64,000 nt of DNA from Geodermatophilus obscurus (GCF_900115395.1 NZ_FOWE01000002.1:469886-533885); one strand, 5' to 3'. Counted from the first letter of the stretch, positions 15,865 through 25,084 are shown. The notes: generated by a model not told the origin, from the sequence alone. Translations and numbers: made by a program.

Positions 15865-16395
15865 TCACCGCAGGAGGTGCCGGTACAGCATGTCCTCGGC
15901 GTCGGGCTCGGTGGTCAGCGGCGCGAACCCCGCGGACGCCGCTGCGCGGAGGCTCGCCGTGTTGTCCGGCTCGATGCCGAGGACGAACTGCTCGACGTCG
16001 GCGGTCTCCGGCGCGGCCACCAGCGCCCGCAGCGTCGCGGCGCCCAGCCCGCGGCCCCGGCGGGACGGGGCGACGACGTAGGCCGCGCCCATCGTGCGGC
16101 GGGGGTCGGTGGACAGCACGCGCTCGGTGACCGGGTCCCACGCCGTCCAGCGGTCGTAGACGTCTCCGCCGACCTGGGCGACCACGGTGCCGTCGTCGTC
16201 CAGCGCGACGAAGGTGCACGAGCGCAGCACCCGGCGGCCGCGGAACTCCTCGCTCCAGAGCGTGCTGCGCAGCGCCAGCTCCCGGGTGGGCCAGTCGCGG
16301 CCGCCCAGCCGGCGCCGCGTCTCGGGGTCGTCGAACCACGGCAGCACCCCGGGCAGGTGCTCCGGCTCGAAGGGGACCAGCCGGACGGTGCTCAC
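15865..16395 (-). CDS. GNAT-family N-acetyltransferase
   Basis: 176 residues from GTG at 16395 (VSTVRLVPFEPEHLP), chosen because GNAT domains of this type start at this strand; a frame to 16431 exists. The acetyl-CoA pyrophosphate loop is SRRGRGLGAATL near residues 110-121, followed by LGIEPDNTASLRAAASAGF, the helix typical of RimJ/RimL-like members. Substrate unknown. Divergent from the methyltransferase at 16454. Confidence 0.88.
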   Translation of the reverse strand: MSTVRLVPFEPEHLPGVLPWFDDPETRRRLGGRDWPTRELALRSTLWSEEFRGRRVLRSCTFVALDDDGTVVAQVGGDVYDRWTAWDPVTERVLSTDPRRTMGAAYVVAPSRRGRGLGAATLRALVAAPETADVEQFVLGIEPDNTASLRAAASAGFAPLTTEPDAEDMLYRHLLR

Positions 16396-16453
16396 CCGTG
16401 CCAGCCTGGCGTCGTCCGGACCGGGCCGCACCCGCGCTGGCAGACTCCCGCGC

Positions 16454-17053
16454 GTGCAGGCGGAGGACTGGGACGCGCGCTACGCCGAGCGGCAGCAGTG
16501 GTCCGGGGAGCCGAACCCCCTGGTGGCCGACCTGGTCGGGGGCCTGCCGCCGGGCGACGCGCTCGACCTGGCGGCGGGGGAGGGGCGGCACGCGCTGTGG
16601 CTGGCCCGGCTCGGCTGGCGGGCCACGGCGGTCGACTTCTCCACGACCGGCCTCGCCCGCGGCCGGGCGCAGGAGGGTGCCGACCGCGTCACCTGGGTGA
16701 CCGCCGACGTGACGCGGTGGACGGCGGAGCCGGCGTCGCAGGACCTCGTGCTGGTGGCCTACCTGCACCTGCCCGAGGAGGAGATGACGCCGCTGCTGGT
16801 CCGCGCCGTCGACTGGCTGCGCCCCGGCGGGCGGTTCCTGCTGCTCGGCCACGACGCCGACAACCTCACCCGCGGCGTCGGCGGCCCCCAGGACCCGGCC
16901 CTCCTCCACAGCGCGGACCGCCTGGCACCGGTCGCCGCGCTGCTCGACGTCGACCGGCTCGGGCAGGTGCCCCGCGAGACCCCGGCGGGCACCGCGCTGG
17001 ACACCCTGCTGTGGGGACGGCGACCGGCCCCGACCGTCGGTGCCCGTCGCTAG
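16454..17053 (+). CDS. Class I SAM-dependent methyltransferase (TehB-like)
   Basis: 199 residues. It begins with WDARYAERQQWSGEPNPLV, the common start of TehB/thiopurine-type methyltransferases. Motif I is ALDLAAGEGRHALWLA near residue 36. Late strands are RPGGRFLLLGHDA. The substrate may be tellurite, thiols or a small molecule. GTG start without a ribosome-binding site; CAGACT 7 bases upstream could be a weak -10 of a leaderless transcript. Confidence 0.87.
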   Translation: MQAEDWDARYAERQQWSGEPNPLVADLVGGLPPGDALDLAAGEGRHALWLARLGWRATAVDFSTTGLARGRAQEGADRVTWVTADVTRWTAEPASQDLVLVAYLHLPEEEMTPLLVRAVDWLRPGGRFLLLGHDADNLTRGVGGPQDPALLHSADRLAPVAALLDVDRLGQVPRETPAGTALDTLLWGRRPAPTVGARR

Positions 17054-17063
17054 CGTCGCGCCC

Positions 17064-17489
17064 GTGATCGATCCCGTCGAGGAGTGGTTCGACGCGGCCG
17101 GGCCGCGGGCGGACGAGCTGCGCCGCGTCGACGCGCTGGTGCGGGAGGCGGCGCCCGGCCTGGACCGGCAGCTGGTGACCGCGGGCTCGGGGCAGGTGCT
17201 CGGGTACGGGCTCATGCCCTACCGGCCCCGGTCGGCCAGGGAGACGACGCTGTGGCCCCTGATCGCCCTGGCCGCGCAGAAGCGGCACCTGTCGCTGTAC
17301 GTGTGTGCCGTCGTCGACGGCGAGTACCTGGCCGAGGCGCGGGCCGCGCGGCTGGGCAGGGTCTCCTGCGGCAAGAGCTGCATCCGCTTCGCCGCCCTCG
17401 ACCGCGTCGACGCCGGCGAGCTGGCCGCCTTGGTCCGCGACGCCGCGGCGGTCACCACGACCGGCCAGAACGGCTACTTCACGTCCTGA
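17064..17489 (+). CDS. DUF1801 domain protein
   Basis: 141 residues of the DUF1801/YdhG-like fold. Typical features are LGYGLMPYRPRSA near residue 48, a strand LSLYVCAVVDG near 78, and GKSCIRFAALDRVD near 100. The function is not known. TAGCGT (17051-17056) lies 7 bases before the GTG, and there is no ribosome-binding site, so the mRNA is probably leaderless. Confidence 0.83.
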   Translation: MIDPVEEWFDAAGPRADELRRVDALVREAAPGLDRQLVTAGSGQVLGYGLMPYRPRSARETTLWPLIALAAQKRHLSLYVCAVVDGEYLAEARAARLGRVSCGKSCIRFAALDRVDAGELAALVRDAAAVTTTGQNGYFTS

Positions 17490-17621
17490 CCGCATAACAC
17501 CGTGTGATGTCGGGGTCGACTGTCGAGCGCCCGGGACGTTGGTCCCTGGCCCGCGGCCCCGGCGCAGGTCACGGTGGTCCCCGTCCCCCGCACCGGACAG
17601 CACGAGGAGTCCCGCGCGCCC

Positions 17622-17828
17622 ATGACGCTTCCCGCGCAGCACACTGCCGACCCCGTCGTCGAGCAGGCCGTCGCCCGGCTGGTCTCCGAGTTCGGCACCC
17701 GGCTGCGACCCCAGGTGGTGGGCAGCGTCGTCCGCTCCTCGCGCCGCGACCTCAGCGGCGTCCCCGTCACCGCGCTGCCCGAGATGGTCGAGCGGCTGGC
17801 CCGGGCCCGGCTGCAGTCGGTCGGCTGA
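17622..17828 (+). CDS. Small three-helix-bundle protein (DUF3562-like)
   Basis: 68 residues from ATG at 17622; a frame back to 17574 exists but gives an unlikely Pro-rich extension. The sequence VEQAVARLVSEFG..LRPQVVGSVVRSSRRDL..LPEMVERLARARL predicts three helices, as in actinobacterial three-helix bundle dimerisation proteins. No catalytic residues. It stands alone before an oxidoreductase gene. Confidence 0.65.
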   Translation: MTLPAQHTADPVVEQAVARLVSEFGTRLRPQVVGSVVRSSRRDLSGVPVTALPEMVERLARARLQSVG

Positions 17829-17870
17829 GCTCTTGACCTCCCGTGCACGTGAGGCGGTTGCCTCCCGTGC

Positions 17871-18854
17871 ATGCGAGCGATCCGACTGCACTCCTTCGGC
17901 GGCCCCGACCGCCTGGTCCTCGACGAGCTGCCCGACCTGACGCCGGGACCGGGGCAGGTCCGCATCGCCGTCGAGGCGGCGGGCGTCCACCTGGTCGACA
18001 CGGAGCTGCGCCGCGGCGACCCCGGGCCGGTGCCGCTGCCCGCGCCGCGGCTGCCCACCGTCCCGGGCCGTGAGGTCGCCGGGGTGGTCGACGCCCTGGG
18101 CGACGGCGTCGACCCGGGCTGGCTCGGCCGCCGCGCCGTCGCCCACCTGGGCCCGGTCCCCGGGGGGTACGCCGAGCAGGCGGTCACCGCCGCCGACGGG
18201 CAGCTGTTCGCCGTCCCCGGGCACGTCCCCGCGGCGGACGCCGTCGCCGCCGTCGGCACCGGCCGGACCGCGCTGGGTGTCCTGGAGCTGGAGCCGCCGT
18301 CGGCCGACGACGTCGTCCTCGTCCCGTCGGCCGCCGGCGGGCTGGGCTGGCTGCTGGTCCAGGCGGCCCGCGAGCGCGGCGCGACCGTGGTGGCCGCGGC
18401 GCGCGGCCGGCACCGGACCGCCCGGCTGGCCGGGCTGGGCGCCGACCTGGTCGTCGACTACGGCGAGGCCGGCTGGGACGCCCGCGTCCGCGACGCCGTC
18501 GGCGGGGTGACCCTGGTCTACGACGGTGTCGGCGGGGCGGTCGGGCGGTGCGCGCTCGAGCTGCTGCGGCCCGGTGGCCGGCTGGTCCTCTTCGGCTGGT
18601 CCTCGGGCACCGTCACCGCCCTCGACAGCGCCGACCTCGTCCGGCTGGGGATCACCGCCGGCTGGTCGCTCGGACCGCGGATGGCCGCCCTGCCCGGCGG
18701 CGTCCCGGGTCTCGCCGCACGGGCGCTGGACCGGGTGGCCTCGGGTGCCTGGCGGCCCCTGGTGACGACGTACCCGCTGGCCGAGGCGGCCCGGGCGCAC
18801 GCCGACCTCGAGCAGCGGCGGGCGCTGGGCAAGGTCGTGCTGACCACCTCCTGA
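17871..18854 (+). CDS. Zinc-free medium-chain dehydrogenase (quinone oxidoreductase type)
   Basis: 327 residues of the MDR superfamily without structural zinc Cys, like NADPH:quinone reductases. The N-terminus MRAIRLHSFGGPDRLVLDEL and the PTVPGREVAGVV segment near 62 are typical. The NADPH motif is SAAGGLGWLLVQAA near 145. Cytoplasmic NADPH-dependent reductase of quinones or enones. The 32-base gap to the ABC-F gene suggests possible co-transcription. Confidence 0.9.
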   Translation: MRAIRLHSFGGPDRLVLDELPDLTPGPGQVRIAVEAAGVHLVDTELRRGDPGPVPLPAPRLPTVPGREVAGVVDALGDGVDPGWLGRRAVAHLGPVPGGYAEQAVTAADGQLFAVPGHVPAADAVAAVGTGRTALGVLELEPPSADDVVLVPSAAGGLGWLLVQAARERGATVVAAARGRHRTARLAGLGADLVVDYGEAGWDARVRDAVGGVTLVYDGVGGAVGRCALELLRPGGRLVLFGWSSGTVTALDSADLVRLGITAGWSLGPRMAALPGGVPGLAARALDRVASGAWRPLVTTYPLAEAARAHADLEQRRALGKVVLTTS

Positions 18855-18886
18855 AAGCGGCTTGCCCCGTCCCGGACCATGAGCGC

Positions 18887-20506
18887 GTGGGGTACGTGGA
18901 CGTGAGCGGGGTCCGGCACACGCTGCCGGGCGGCCGGGTGCTGCTGGACGACGTCTCCTTCCGGATCGGCGACGGCGCCCGCGCCGCGCTGGTCGGCGAG
19001 AACGGCGCCGGCAAGACGACGCTGCTGCGGATCGTCGCCGGGGACCTCGTGCCCGAGGCCGGCACGGTCGGCCGCAGCGGCGGCCTCGGCGTCATGCGCC
19101 AGTTCATCGGCTCGGTGCGCGACGACACCACGGTGCAGCGGTTCCTCGTCGACCTCTCGGCCCCGGCGGTGCGCGCCGCCTGGGACGCCCTCGAGGCCGC
19201 CGAGCTGAGGCTCATGGAGACCGACGACGAGCCCGCCCAGCTGGCCTACGCCGACGCGCTGGCGCAGTGGGGCGACGTCGGCGGCTACGAGGCCGAGGTC
19301 ACCTGGGACACCGTCACCGTCGCCGCGCTCGGCGTCCCCTACGACCGGTGCAAGTACCGCGAGCTGTCGACGCTGTCGGGCGGTGAGCAGAAGCGGCTGG
19401 CGCTGGAGTCGCTGCTGCGCGGGCCCGAGCAGGTGCTGCTGCTCGACGAGCCGGACAACTACCTCGACGTCCCCGGCAAGCGGTGGCTGGAGGAGCGGCT
19501 GCTCGAGACCCGCAAGACGGTGCTGTTCGTCAGCCACGACCGCGAGCTGCTGGCCCGCGTGGCAGACCGGGTGGTGACCGTCGAGGGCGGCACGGCATGG
19601 GTGCACGGCGGCGGGTGGGGCGGCTACGCCGACGCCCGGACGGCGCGGCACGAGCGGATGGCCGAGCTGCGGCGGCGCTGGGAGGAGGAGCACGAGCGGC
19701 TGGTCGAGCTGGTGCGCACGCTGCAGCAGCAGGCGGCCAACTCCCCGGACATGGCCAGCCGGTACCGCGCGATGCAGACGCGGCTGGCGAAGTTCGAGGC
19801 CGCCGGACCGCCGCCGGACCGGCCGCCGCAGCAGCAGGTGGCGATGCGGCTGCGCGGCGGGCGCACCGGCGTCCGGGCGGTCATGGCCGAGCAGCTGGAG
19901 CTGACCGGGCTGATGCGGCCGTTCGACCTGGAGGTCTGGTACGGCGACCGGGTCTGCGTGCTGGGCGCGAACGGGGCCGGCAAGTCGCACTTCCTGCGGC
20001 TGCTGGCCGGCGGCGACGTCCCGCACACCGGTTCCTGGCGCCTCGGCGCGCGCGTGGTTCCCGGCTCGTTCGCGCAGACGCACGCGCACCCGGAGTGGCT
20101 CGACCGCACGCCGGTCGACCTGCTGTGGCACGGCGAGCCCGGCCGGCCCGGCGTGGACCGCGGCCGGGCGATGGCGGTGCTGCGCCGCTACGGGCTCACC
20201 GACTCCGCCGACCAGCCGTTCCGGACCATGTCGGGCGGGCAGCAGGCCCGCTTCCAGGTGCTCGTGCTGGAGCTGTCCGGCGCCACGCTGCTGCTGCTCG
20301 ACGAGCCCACCGACAACCTCGACGTGCTGTCGGCCGAGGCCCTGGAGGAGGCGCTGGCCGCGTTCGACGGCACGGTGCTCGCGGTGACCCACGACCGGTG
20401 GTTCGCCCGCTCCTTCGACCGGTTCCTCGTGTTCGGCTCCGACGGGCACGTGTACGAGTCCGCCGAGCCGGTCTTCGACGAGACCCGGGTGGCCCGCGCC
20501 CGCTGA
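18887..20506 (+). CDS. ABC-F family ATPase
   Basis: 539 residues with two ATP-binding cassettes and no membrane segment. Walker A motifs are GENGAGKTT (near residue 42) and GANGAGKSH (near 363); signatures are LSGGEQKR (near 165) and MSGGQQAR (near 448). The linker is charged and helical (near 245-300). ABC-F proteins act on the ribosome in translation or antibiotic protection. GTG at 18887 is the first in-frame start that keeps the complete first cassette. Confidence 0.9.
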   Translation: MGYVDVSGVRHTLPGGRVLLDDVSFRIGDGARAALVGENGAGKTTLLRIVAGDLVPEAGTVGRSGGLGVMRQFIGSVRDDTTVQRFLVDLSAPAVRAAWDALEAAELRLMETDDEPAQLAYADALAQWGDVGGYEAEVTWDTVTVAALGVPYDRCKYRELSTLSGGEQKRLALESLLRGPEQVLLLDEPDNYLDVPGKRWLEERLLETRKTVLFVSHDRELLARVADRVVTVEGGTAWVHGGGWGGYADARTARHERMAELRRRWEEEHERLVELVRTLQQQAANSPDMASRYRAMQTRLAKFEAAGPPPDRPPQQQVAMRLRGGRTGVRAVMAEQLELTGLMRPFDLEVWYGDRVCVLGANGAGKSHFLRLLAGGDVPHTGSWRLGARVVPGSFAQTHAHPEWLDRTPVDLLWHGEPGRPGVDRGRAMAVLRRYGLTDSADQPFRTMSGGQQARFQVLVLELSGATLLLLDEPTDNLDVLSAEALEEALAAFDGTVLAVTHDRWFARSFDRFLVFGSDGHVYESAEPVFDETRVARAR

Positions 20507-20671
20507 CGAGCGGGACCGGCCGGTGGAGCACACACCGTCAGCTGTGGTCGCCGTGCGTGCCGACGTGCAGGGCCGGCCGGCCGACCGGGCGCAGACGGAC
20601 GGGCCGGGCTCCTGTGGCGTCCGGGCAGCCCTACGGTCCGGCCCATCCGTTCCCGCTCCGAGAGGGCGCTC

Positions 20672-21082
20672 ATGGCATCCGGACTGGCACTGCAGGACAT
20701 CCACCCCACCGTCGAGCGGATGGTCAACACCGGGGACGTCGAGGGCTTCGTCGCCCTCTACGCCGCAGACGCCAGCATGGTCCTGCCCGACGGCTCGACC
20801 GTCACCGGACGCGAGGCCATCCGGGAGGTCGCGACCCAGGTCGTCGCGATGCAGGGCCGCATGACGGTCAGCACCCGCTACGTGATCGAGGCGGGCGACC
20901 TCGCCATCCTCAGCAACGAGTGGACGCTCACCGCCGGAGGGGAGTCCCTGTCGGCCATCACGGCCGAGGTCGCCCGGCGCCAGCCGGACGGTGGGTGGCT
21001 GTACGTCATCGACAACCCGTACGCCGGACCGGCTTCCGGCGCGGCAGCCGCCGCCCGCGAACCCGCGGCCGGCGGTGTCTGA
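20672..21082 (+). CDS. SnoaL/NTF2-like protein (SgcJ/EcaC type)
   Basis: 136 residues with the cone-shaped NTF2 fold. Features are VERMVNTGDVEGFVALYAAD near residue 13, ASMVLPDGSTVTGREAIRE near 34, and GGWLYVIDNPYA at the end, typical of the SgcJ/EcaC oxidoreductase-type family. Ligand unknown. A GAGAGGG sequence precedes the ATG. The 165-base gap before it holds TACGGT as a possible -10 at 20632. Confidence 0.82.
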   Translation: MASGLALQDIHPTVERMVNTGDVEGFVALYAADASMVLPDGSTVTGREAIREVATQVVAMQGRMTVSTRYVIEAGDLAILSNEWTLTAGGESLSAITAEVARRQPDGGWLYVIDNPYAGPASGAAAAAREPAAGGV

Positions 21083-21093
21083 CCAGGCGTCGT

Positions 21094-21130
21094 CCGTCAG
21101 GCTGCCTTGACAGTCAGGACGGCCTGACGG
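21094..21130 (+). promoter_or_regulatory. 9-bp perfect inverted repeat across a promoter (operator candidate)
   Basis: CCGTCAGGC (21094-21102) and GCCTGACGG (21122-21130) are perfect inverted copies 19 bases apart. They flank the TTGACA -35 (21107-21112) and touch the -10, which would allow a dimeric repressor to loop or cover the promoter of the downstream HTH gene. Confidence 0.6.
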
Positions 21131-21135
21131 ACTCT
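21107..21135 (+). promoter_or_regulatory. Consensus housekeeping promoter, leaderless
   Basis: TTGACA (21107-21112), a 17-base spacer, then GACTCT (21130-21135). The -35 is a perfect SigA consensus. The -10 ends 5 bases before the ATG at 21141, so transcription should begin at or very near the start codon. Confidence 0.6.
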
Positions 21136-21140
21136 GGGGC

Positions 21141-21536
21141 ATGGACGTCGACGCACTCGAACGGCAGCACACGCTGATGAGCGCCGTCCTCCGCTACGAC
21201 GAGCTGCGTGCCCGGGACTCGCTGGCCGACCCCGACGACCCGGCCGGGCCGCGACCGCTGACCCGCGGGGAGGCTCTCGAGCTGCTGGCGCTCGGCGAGG
21301 TGATCGCCCGCCGCGCGGCCCAGGGACGGCAGCTCACGGTGCGCACGGCGCGGACGACGGGGGCGTCGTGGGCGCAGATCGGCCGCGCACTCGGCGCCAC
21401 CCGCCAGTCGGCGTGGGAGGCGCACAAGCGCTGGATCGACGCCCAGGTCGCCCGCCGGGGCGAGGCGGACCACATGGGCTTCGACGACGAGGAGGCGGCC
21501 GAGGCCCGCGCCCTGCTGGCCAACGACGCGGACTAG
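21141..21536 (+). CDS. HTH-containing hypothetical protein, probably autoregulated
   Basis: 131 residues. The segment SWAQIGRALGATRQSAWEAHKRW (near 76-98) is a sigma-factor/AsnC-like helix-turn-helix, as seen in small actinobacterial proteins of unknown role. The first half is helical and charged, the tail acidic. There is no ribosome-binding site; the ATG lies 5 bases after a -10. The inverted repeat over its promoter suggests it controls itself. Confidence 0.75.
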   Translation: MDVDALERQHTLMSAVLRYDELRARDSLADPDDPAGPRPLTRGEALELLALGEVIARRAAQGRQLTVRTARTTGASWAQIGRALGATRQSAWEAHKRWIDAQVARRGEADHMGFDDEEAAEARALLANDAD

Positions 21537-21585
21537 TGGGGGTCCGGCCCTCGCCGTCGCCCCGGCCAGGGCACACCGCCGCGGT

Positions 21586-22791
21586 TCAGCCGAAGGCGCG
21601 GCCCTCGCCGCGGTAGGTCGGGACCGAGCCGGTGAGCGCGTCGCGGCCGAGGGTGTGCAGCACGTCGACGTGCTCGCACACCTCGCCGGCCTTGGCGTGG
21701 CGGAACCACACCCGGTCACCGACGGCCAGCCCGGCGGTGCCGGGCCCGCGCAGCGGCGTCTGCACCTCGCCGGCGCCCTCGGTGCCGAGCAGCCGCAGCC
21801 CGGCCGGGTGCACCGGGCGCGGGGAGCGGTCGGGGCCGGGCGGGCCCGACGCGATCCAGCCGCCGGCCGCCGTGGTGACGATCCCGGGCGCGGGGCGGCG
21901 GGTGACCGCGAGCGCGAACAGCAGCGCCGGCTCCCCGCGGAAGGCGCGGTACCCGTCGAACAGGGTGGGCTGGTACAGCCCGGACCCGGCCGCCAGCTCG
22001 GTCACCGACGGGTCGGCCGCGGTGCGCTCGAGGCTGCCGGTCCCACCGCCGTTGACGAACTCCAGCGGGGCCACCGCCGAGACGGCGGCCACCGCCGCCG
22101 CCCGCCGTCCGGCCAGCTCCCGCACCGACAGCGCCTGCACGCCGCGCACCGCCAGGCCGCGCAGCGGACGCCCGGGCGGGGCGTCGGGCACCCCGGCCAC
22201 CTGGGCCTCGTAGGCCATGAGGCCGACGAGCGTGAAGCCCGGCCGCCCGTGCACCGCCCGGGCCAGCGCCGCCGCTCCCGCCGGGTCGTGCACCGGCGAG
22301 CGGCGGACGCCGACGTGCACCCGTCCGCCCCCGGCGCGCAGCGAGGCGTCGAGGTCGAGGCAGATCCGCACCGGCGGCCGGTGCCCGGGGGCGGCCACGG
22401 CGTCGACGACGTCGAGGTGGTCGGGGGAGTCGGCCATCAGCGTCACCCGGGCGGCCAGCGCCGGGTCGGCCACCAGGCGGCGCAGCGCGCCCCGGTCGGC
22501 GGTGGGGTAGCCGATGACGACGTCGTCGCCGACCGGGTCGTCCCCGCCGGCCAGCCACAGCGCCTCGGGCAGCGAGTAGGCCAGCACGCCCGCGAACCCG
22601 GGCCGGGCCAGCACCCGCCGCAGCACCGCGCGGCAGCGGACGGACTTGCTCGCCACCCGCACCGGCCGTCCCCCCGCCCGGCGGGCGAGGTCGGCGGCGT
22701 TCGCGTCGAGGGCGTCGAGGTCGAGGACGGCGACCGGCGGGTCGAGCTCCGCGGTCGCGGCGTCGAGCCGGGCCCGTGCCGGATCGGTCAC
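21586..22791 (-). CDS. Alanine racemase-fold PLP enzyme (D-threonine aldolase/deaminase-like)
   Basis: 401 residues. An N-terminal alanine racemase-type barrel has VRVASKSVRCR near residue 44, where the Lys would bind PLP. Later segments GLMAYEAQVAGV near 190 and EFVNGGGTGSLERT near 240 are typical of the D-threonine aldolase/amino-acid deaminase family. The C-terminal domain (GDRVWFRHAKAGEVCEH) carries the metal-binding His/Cys typical of D-threonine aldolases. Substrate uncertain. Divergently placed from the FAD oxidase at 22854. Confidence 0.85.
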   Translation of the reverse strand: MTDPARARLDAATAELDPPVAVLDLDALDANAADLARRAGGRPVRVASKSVRCRAVLRRVLARPGFAGVLAYSLPEALWLAGGDDPVGDDVVIGYPTADRGALRRLVADPALAARVTLMADSPDHLDVVDAVAAPGHRPPVRICLDLDASLRAGGGRVHVGVRRSPVHDPAGAAALARAVHGRPGFTLVGLMAYEAQVAGVPDAPPGRPLRGLAVRGVQALSVRELAGRRAAAVAAVSAVAPLEFVNGGGTGSLERTAADPSVTELAAGSGLYQPTLFDGYRAFRGEPALLFALAVTRRPAPGIVTTAAGGWIASGPPGPDRSPRPVHPAGLRLLGTEGAGEVQTPLRGPGTAGLAVGDRVWFRHAKAGEVCEHVDVLHTLGRDALTGSVPTYRGEGRAFG

Positions 22792-22853
22792 GGCACCGGA
22801 GCCTCCCGGCGGCGGACCCGCGGGGCAAGCGCGGGCAGCGGCAGGATGACGCC

Positions 22854-24188
22854 GTGGCGGGCACCGGGACGGGCACGTGGCGCAACTGGGCGGGCAACCA
22901 GCGGGCCGCCGGGCTGACCGTCGTCGCGCCGGCCGGGACGGAGGCGGTCGCCGCCGAGGTCCGGGCGGCCGCCGCGGCGGGGCGCCGGGTCACCGCGCTG
23001 GGCAGCGGGCACTCCTTCAGCGGCATCGGCCGGCCCGAGGACGTCGCGCTGGACCTCCGCCGGCACGCCGCCCTGCTCGACGTCGACGACGCCGGGCTGG
23101 TCACCGTGCAGGCGGGCATGACGCTGCACCGGCTGGACGCCGAGCTCGCCGCCCGGGGCTGGGCGCTGACCAACCTCGGCGACGTCGACCGGCAGACCGT
23201 CGCCGGCGCGCTGTCCACCGGGACGCACGGCACCGGAGCGCGGTTCGGCGGGCTGGCCACCCAGGTGCGCGCCCTGGAGCTGGTGACCGCCGACGGCACC
23301 GTCCTGCGCTGCTCGGCCGCCGAGCACCCCGGGGTCCTCTCCGCCGCCCGCGTCGGACTGGGCGCGCTCGGCGTGATCAGCACGGTGACCCTGCAGGCGG
23401 TGCCCGCCTTCGCGCTGCGGGCCGAGGAGGGCGCGGCCCGGCTGCCGGACCTGCTCGCCTCCTTCGACGAGGTCATGACCTCGACCGACCACGTCGAGTT
23501 CTACTGGTTCCCGCACACCGACCGCTGCCTCACCAAGCGCAACACCCGCGTGCCGCTGGCGGAGGTGGCGCCGCTGTCCCGGGCCCGGGCGCTGTGGGAC
23601 GACGAGGTGCTGGCCAACGCCGGCTTCGGCGCCGTCGTCGCGCTCGGCCGCCGCGTGCCGGCGCTGGTCCCGCCGCTGGCCCGCTTCTCCGCCGGCGCCC
23701 TCGGCGCGCGCACCTACACCGACGCCGCGCACCGCGTGTTCGTCGCCCGCCGCCGCGTCCGGTTCCGGGAGATGGAGTACGCCGTCCCGCGGGAGGCGGC
23801 GCCGCAGGTGCTCACCGAGCTGCACCGGGCGGTCGAGGCCGGTCCCTGGCGCGTGCCGTTCCCCGTCGAGGTGCGCGTCGCCGCCGCCGACGACGTCCCG
23901 CTGTCCACGGCGTCGGGGCGCGACACCGCCTACGTCGCCGTCCACGTGCCGGCGCGCAGCGAGCCGGGCGGGTACTTCGCGGCGTTCGAGGCGATCGCCG
24001 GTGCGGTGGGCGGGCGGCCGCACTGGGGCAAGGAGCACGGCCTCGACGCCGTGGCGCTGGCCGGCCGGTACCCGCGCTCCGGCGAGTTCACCGCGCTGCG
24101 CTCCCGGCTCGACCCCGCCGGGGTCTTCGCCAACGCCCACCTCGCCCGGGTGCTCGGTCCGGTCGGGGCGGGCGTCGGGCAGGCCTGA
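22854..24188 (+). CDS. FAD-linked oxidase, D-arabinono-1,4-lactone oxidase family
   Basis: 444 residues. The PP-loop FAD-binding region includes VTALGSGHSFSGI near residue 42, whose His normally bonds covalently to FAD. The C-terminal ALO domain has RPHWGKEHGLD near 398. Family members oxidise aldonolactones or alditols. GTG start at 22854 without ribosome site. The gene runs divergently from the PLP enzyme with 62 bases between starts. Confidence 0.88.
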   Translation: MAGTGTGTWRNWAGNQRAAGLTVVAPAGTEAVAAEVRAAAAAGRRVTALGSGHSFSGIGRPEDVALDLRRHAALLDVDDAGLVTVQAGMTLHRLDAELAARGWALTNLGDVDRQTVAGALSTGTHGTGARFGGLATQVRALELVTADGTVLRCSAAEHPGVLSAARVGLGALGVISTVTLQAVPAFALRAEEGAARLPDLLASFDEVMTSTDHVEFYWFPHTDRCLTKRNTRVPLAEVAPLSRARALWDDEVLANAGFGAVVALGRRVPALVPPLARFSAGALGARTYTDAAHRVFVARRRVRFREMEYAVPREAAPQVLTELHRAVEAGPWRVPFPVEVRVAAADDVPLSTASGRDTAYVAVHVPARSEPGGYFAAFEAIAGAVGGRPHWGKEHGLDAVALAGRYPRSGEFTALRSRLDPAGVFANAHLARVLGPVGAGVGQA

Positions 24189-24190
24189 GC

Positions 24191-25084
24191 TCAGAGGTCG
24201 ACGTCGGGCTCCCCGGTGCCGCCGATCCGGTCGAGCTCCGCCATCTCGGCGGGCCCGAGCACCCGCATCGCGGCCTGCAGGTTCTCCTCCAGGTGCGTCA
24301 CCGACGAGGTGCCCGGGATGAGCAGGACGTTGGGGGAGCGGGCCAGCAGCCAGGTCAGCGCGACCTGCATGGGCGTGGTCTCCAGCCGCCGCGCCACGGT
24401 CTCCAGCGCCGCGGACTGCAGCGGGGTGAAGCCGCCGAGCGGGAAGAACGGCACGTAGGCCACACCCTCGCGGGCGAGTGCGTCGACCATCGGGTCGTCG
24501 TCGCGGTGCACGAGGTTGTAGTGGTTCTGCACGCACACCACCGGGGCGATCGCCCGCGCCTCGGCGAACTGCTGCGTCGTCACGTTGGAGACGCCGAGGT
24601 GGCGGACCAGGCCCTCCTGCTGCAGCTGGGCCAGCGCGCCGAACGGCTCGGCGAGCGAGCGCTCCACGGGCGCGGCGAAGCCGGGCATCCGCAGGTTCAC
24701 CACGTCGAGGACCTCGACCCCGAGGTGCTCGAGGTTGTCGTGCACGGCCTGCCGGAGCTCGTCGGGGGAGAGCGCCTCGGGCCAGTCGCCGTCCGGTGTC
24801 CGCCGCGCGCCGACCTTGGTGACGATGGTCAGGTGCTCCGGGTAGGGGTGCAGCGCCTCGCGGATGACCTCGTTGGTCACGTGCGGGCCGTAGTAGTCGC
24901 TGGTGTCGATGTGGTCCACGCCCAGCTCCACGGCCCGGCGCAGCACCGCGACGGCGGCGTCCCGGTCGGCCGGCGGGCCCATCACGTGCGGGCCGGCCAG
25001 CTGCATCGCGCCGTAGCCCATGCGGTTCACCGTGCGGTCCCCGAGCGTGAACTGTCCGGACCGCTCGGCGGTCGTCGTCGTCAT
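24191..25084 (-). CDS. Aldo/keto reductase
   Basis: 297 residues, TIM barrel. DHIDTSDYYGPH near residue 55 carries the catalytic Asp and Tyr; the Lys follows in TIVTKVG near 85, and the His is in VVCVQNHYN near 160. The C-terminal NADPH site is LIPGTSSVTHLEEN near 265. Its stop abuts the convergent oxidase stop (3 bases apart). Substrate unknown. Confidence 0.9.
   Translation of the reverse strand: MTTTTAERSGQFTLGDRTVNRMGYGAMQLAGPHVMGPPADRDAAVAVLRRAVELGVDHIDTSDYYGPHVTNEVIREALHPYPEHLTIVTKVGARRTPDGDWPEALSPDELRQAVHDNLEHLGVEVLDVVNLRMPGFAAPVERSLAEPFGALAQLQQEGLVRHLGVSNVTTQQFAEARAIAPVVCVQNHYNLVHRDDDPMVDALAREGVAYVPFFPLGGFTPLQSAALETVARRLETTPMQVALTWLLARSPNVLLIPGTSSVTHLEENLQAAMRVLGPAEMAELDRIGGTGEPDVDL

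Noticed and set aside
18518..21172. 884-codon open frame on the minus strand
   Set aside because: It runs opposite to the ABC-F and NTF2-like genes, has no family signature, and is a GC-driven shadow frame.
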